From assembly GCA_017543445.1 (NCBI GenBank), contig JAFYGB010000066.1:1-64000 (forward strand): a stretch of DNA of 64,000 nucleotides, read 5' to 3'. Made by a program: the position numbers and the translations under genes. Positions 62,384 through 64,000 of the stretch are shown here, piece after piece (positions within the stretch are counted from its first letter, which is position 1; every line of letters begins with the position of its first letter). The notes under the pieces are model-generated. The model was given only the letters and a program-made list of their open reading frames with translations. It made no database searches and was not told the DNA's origin. The DNA comes from Lachnospiraceae bacterium (GTDB taxonomy: Bacteria > Bacillota > Clostridia > Lachnospirales > Lachnospiraceae).

Positions 62384-62454
62384 GCATGTGTAGTTTAATG
62401 GTAGAACATCAGCTTCCCAAGCTGAGGGCGCGGGTTCGATTCCCGTCACGTGCT
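62384..62454 (+). tRNA. tRNA-Gly(CCC)
   Basis: A cloverleaf is visible: acceptor GCATGTG / CACGTGC; D-arm TAGTTTAATGGTAGA; anticodon stem TCAGC / GCTGA with loop TTCCCAA (anticodon CCC); T-arm GCGGGTTCGATTCCCGT. CCA is not encoded. Confidence 0.93.
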
Positions 62455-62501
62455 TTCAAGAAATAGAGTGGATGAACCGACCTGTTACAAGGAGGATCAT
62501 T

Positions 62502-63002
62502 ATGGAATTATGGGATGCATATGATCGAAACGGAGCGCTTGCGGGTGTGGATCTGGTCCGCGGACAGGAGATCCCCGACGGGCTCTTTCATTTGGTCGTA
62601 GAAGTGATCGTGCGGCATACCGACGGCACGTTTCTTTTGATGCTTCGGGATCGTTCGAAGCCGAATTGCCCGGGGCTGTATGAGCCGGGCGCGGGCGGCA
62701 GTGCGATGAAGGGTGAGGAAGCGAAAAACGCGGCGGTACGGGAACTGTTCGAAGAGACAGGTATTTCCATGAAGCCGGAGGATCTGCGGCCGCTGTATCA
62801 CTCGATCCGCGATGCTTCCCATTCGATCTACCTCGGCTATTTGTGCGAGACGGACATGGATAAGGAGGCGATCATTCTCCAGGAGGGTGAGACCATCGGG
62901 TTTAAGTGGGTGAGCCCGGAGGATTTTAAGGCAGCCTTTGACGCGCCCTGGTTCGTACCGTTCATGAAGCCGCGGTGTAAGGCGTATCTGGATACTTTGT
63001 AG
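62502..63002 (+). CDS. Nudix hydrolase
   Basis: A 166-residue IDI-like Nudix protein: MELWDAYDRNG start, Nudix box GGSAMKGEEAKNAAVRELFE plus ETGI (about residues 65-88). It is the same family as the N-terminal half of the fusion at 23952, with shared segments IPxGxxHxVxEVxVRHxDGT and LQEGETxxxxWV. AAGGAGG precedes the ATG at 62502. The substrate is unknown. Confidence 0.9.
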   Translation: MELWDAYDRNGALAGVDLVRGQEIPDGLFHLVVEVIVRHTDGTFLLMLRDRSKPNCPGLYEPGAGGSAMKGEEAKNAAVRELFEETGISMKPEDLRPLYHSIRDASHSIYLGYLCETDMDKEAIILQEGETIGFKWVSPEDFKAAFDAPWFVPFMKPRCKAYLDTL

Positions 63003-63023
63003 TTTTGAAAACGGATATAAAAA

Positions 63024-63052
63024 AACGGATCCGCAGATGCGGATCCGTTTTC
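63024..63052. terminator. terminator between Nudix gene and tRNA-Thr
   Basis: AACGGATCCGC ... GCGGATCCGTT with TTT on the right and an A-run on the left; usable from both sides. Confidence 0.8.
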
Positions 63053-63059
63053 CTATGTG

Positions 63060-63132
63060 AGCTAGCGACGGGAATCGAACCCGTGACCTCAACACTACCA
63101 ATGTTGCGCGCTACCGACTGTGCCACGCCAGC
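63060..63132 (-). tRNA. tRNA-Thr(GGT)
   Basis: On the minus strand: acceptor GCTGGCG / CGCTAGC, anticodon stem CAACA / TGTTG with loop TTGGTAG (anticodon GGT), T-arm ACGGGTTCGATTCCCGT. CCA is not encoded. Confidence 0.93.
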
Positions 63133-63307
63133 TTGTTGAACAAACATGTTGTCGTCAACATTCAACATAATACTACAAACATCCGGGCTTGTCAACTGTT
63201 TTTCATGGGAATTTCATCGAAATTTGATAAATGTTTTTGGTACATTGTCCGCAGGATCGATCGGAACGTGGAAAATGATAATTGCGGCAATTTTCTGAAA
63301 AAACGGG

Positions 63308-63336
63308 TTGACATTTATCGAAGGAGCCCGTATAAT
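63308..63336 (+). promoter_or_regulatory. consensus promoter of ABC-F gene
   Basis: TTGACA (63308-63313), 17 bases, TATAAT (63331-63336): both boxes are perfect. A small hairpin GTCGG / CCGAC follows near the start of the RNA. Confidence 0.85.
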
Positions 63337-63405
63337 TGCCTTGTCGGTTCGCCGACGAACTACGAATACAGCAAATACGCAAGACGCGAGAAAGGAGGTT
63401 CACAA

Positions 63406-63480
63406 ATGATTATTCGTACAAAATCTGTTAGCAAAAATATTATATTTGTGATCAATGCCTCCTGGAGAAGCGCACGATAG
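63406..63480 (+). CDS. leader peptide of ABC-F attenuator, 24 aa
   Basis: The start has a perfect AAAGGAGG ribosome site. The short product runs from MIIRTKSVSKNIIF to VINASWRSAR. It lies between a consensus promoter and an intrinsic terminator in front of an ABC-F gene, the arrangement used for ribosome-stalling attenuation by antibiotics. A longer in-frame extension upstream starts before the promoter and is not real. Confidence 0.7.
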   Translation: MIIRTKSVSKNIIFVINASWRSAR

Positions 63481-63533
63481 ACAGCGGAGATTCTGTGCCC
63501 GGTTTGAGACCGACATGAATCTGCTGACATTGG

Positions 63534-63563
63534 CCCCGATACCGGAAGGTATCGGGGTTTTTT
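63534..63563 (+). terminator. attenuator terminator before ABC-F gene
   Basis: CCCCGATACC GGAA GGTATCGGGG with TTTTTT. It lies 53 bases after the leader peptide stop and about 70 bases before the ABC-F start. Confidence 0.85.
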
Positions 63564-63635
63564 GTGTTCATATACTCCGATCCTTTTGTATCGGCTCCGG
63601 GATGGCGACTGTTTGTATGGGTAGGAGGTGGTCTG

Positions 63636-64000
63636 ATGTTTCAGATCAAAAATGTTACACTGACACATAAAAAGGATCTACGAACGATCCTTCAGGATTT
63701 CTCTCTGGTGCTGAATGCCGGCGACCGTGCCGTGATGATCGGCGAGGAGGGAAACGGGAAATCATCGCTCATGAAATGGATCTATGACCCGGAACTGGTA
63801 GACGATTATCTGGAGTGGAAGGGCGAGAGGATCTTTAGCGGCGAGAAGTTAGGCTATCTGCCGCAGGAACTCCCTGAAACGGAGAAGGAGAAAACGGTCT
63901 GCGAGTATTTCTGCGAGAGCGCGGATTTCCTTGATAAAACGCCGAAAGAACTGGCGAAAATGGCTTTGGATTGCAATGTGGAGCCGGAGTTTTTCTACCG
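63636..64000 (+). CDS. ABC-F type ATPase, N-terminal part (cut by window end)
   Basis: The first 121 residues of an ABC-F protein: FQIKNVTLTHKKDLRTILQD, then Walker A GEEGNGKSS (about residues 36-44) and LGYLPQELPETEKEKTVCEY, the Q-loop segment. The start has a TAGGAGG ribosome site. The attenuator in front suggests an antibiotic-inducible ribosome-protection factor rather than a housekeeping ABC-F. The rest lies outside the window. Confidence 0.85.
   Translation, partial: MFQIKNVTLTHKKDLRTILQDFSLVLNAGDRAVMIGEEGNGKSSLMKWIYDPELVDDYLEWKGERIFSGEKLGYLPQELPETEKEKTVCEYFCESADFLDKTPKELAKMALDCNVEPEFFY

Noticed and set aside
63133-63405. N-terminal extension of the ABC-F leader peptide to 115 residues
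   Set aside because: The extension would start upstream of the perfect promoter at 63308-63336. The strong ribosome site belongs to the ATG at 63406.

Overview
The window looks like a chromosome segment of a Gram-positive anaerobe of class Clostridia, probably close to Lachnospirales. Supporting signs are strong AGGAGG ribosome sites, frequent ATGA overlaps between genes, TTGACA/TATAAT-type promoters with 17-base spacers, intrinsic terminators, and families typical of that group: DUF4317, DUF4364, DUF6440, IreB, RNase J, a group B-like [FeFe] hydrogenase and ECF S components. No 16S rRNA gene is present, so this placement is inference.

Layout. 1-11000: small accessory genes (AraC and XRE regulators, cupin, acetyltransferases, lipoproteins, membrane proteins, a DMT exporter) and a PaaK-type phenylacetate-CoA ligase with an ACT-domain partner. 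11100-16600: group B-like [FeFe] hydrogenase overlapping an ECF S component, a YcxB-like protein, a GNAT-PHP fusion and a PlsC-type acyltransferase. 16680-18775: queuosine operon queC - yhhQ-type transporter - queF, behind a leader carrying a terminator. 18774-19530: a dense repeat locus. 19700-27950: lipoproteins, an ArsC/Spx-like protein, a HAD hydrolase, a Nudix-esterase fusion and another AraC regulator. 28000-41450: housekeeping genes for RNA modification and sulfur transfer (prmA, rsmE, cysteine desulfurase, thiI, mtaB), then the conserved ireB - ruvX - DUF1292 - RNase J - MltG-like - trmR-like block. 41500-45800: gltX, serS, asnS. 45800-53965: a 981-residue lipoprotein, a sortase-like protein, an ECF S component, thrC, and the VTC polyphosphate polymerase with DUF4956. 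54000-57600: a cysteine T-box driving cysE - cysS - mrnC - rlmB. 58170-59255: a second, fuller copy of the repeat locus. 59320-64000: rho with a long disordered insert, DUF4364, tRNA-Gly, a Nudix hydrolase, tRNA-Thr, and an ABC-F gene behind a leader-peptide attenuator.

Most unusual is a composite repeat present twice, about 40 kb apart. It combines a 365-370 bp palindromic element bounded by TGTGTCA-type short palindromes, an 84-bp hairpin, and tandem hairpins with an exact 61-bp period (4 and 5 units). Each hairpin pairs a CCTCCTAT strand with an ATAGGAGG strand. In the second locus the modules are arranged almost symmetrically around the array. I recognise no described system that explains it.

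Three genes carry single-base lesions: a 1-nt deletion in a lipoprotein/LRR gene (4148), an in-frame TAG in queF (18710), and a 1-nt deletion in thiI (31661). Two degraded remnants, of an acetyltransferase (7790) and an AraC regulator (22571), suggest ongoing gene loss, although assembly error remains possible for the single-base lesions.
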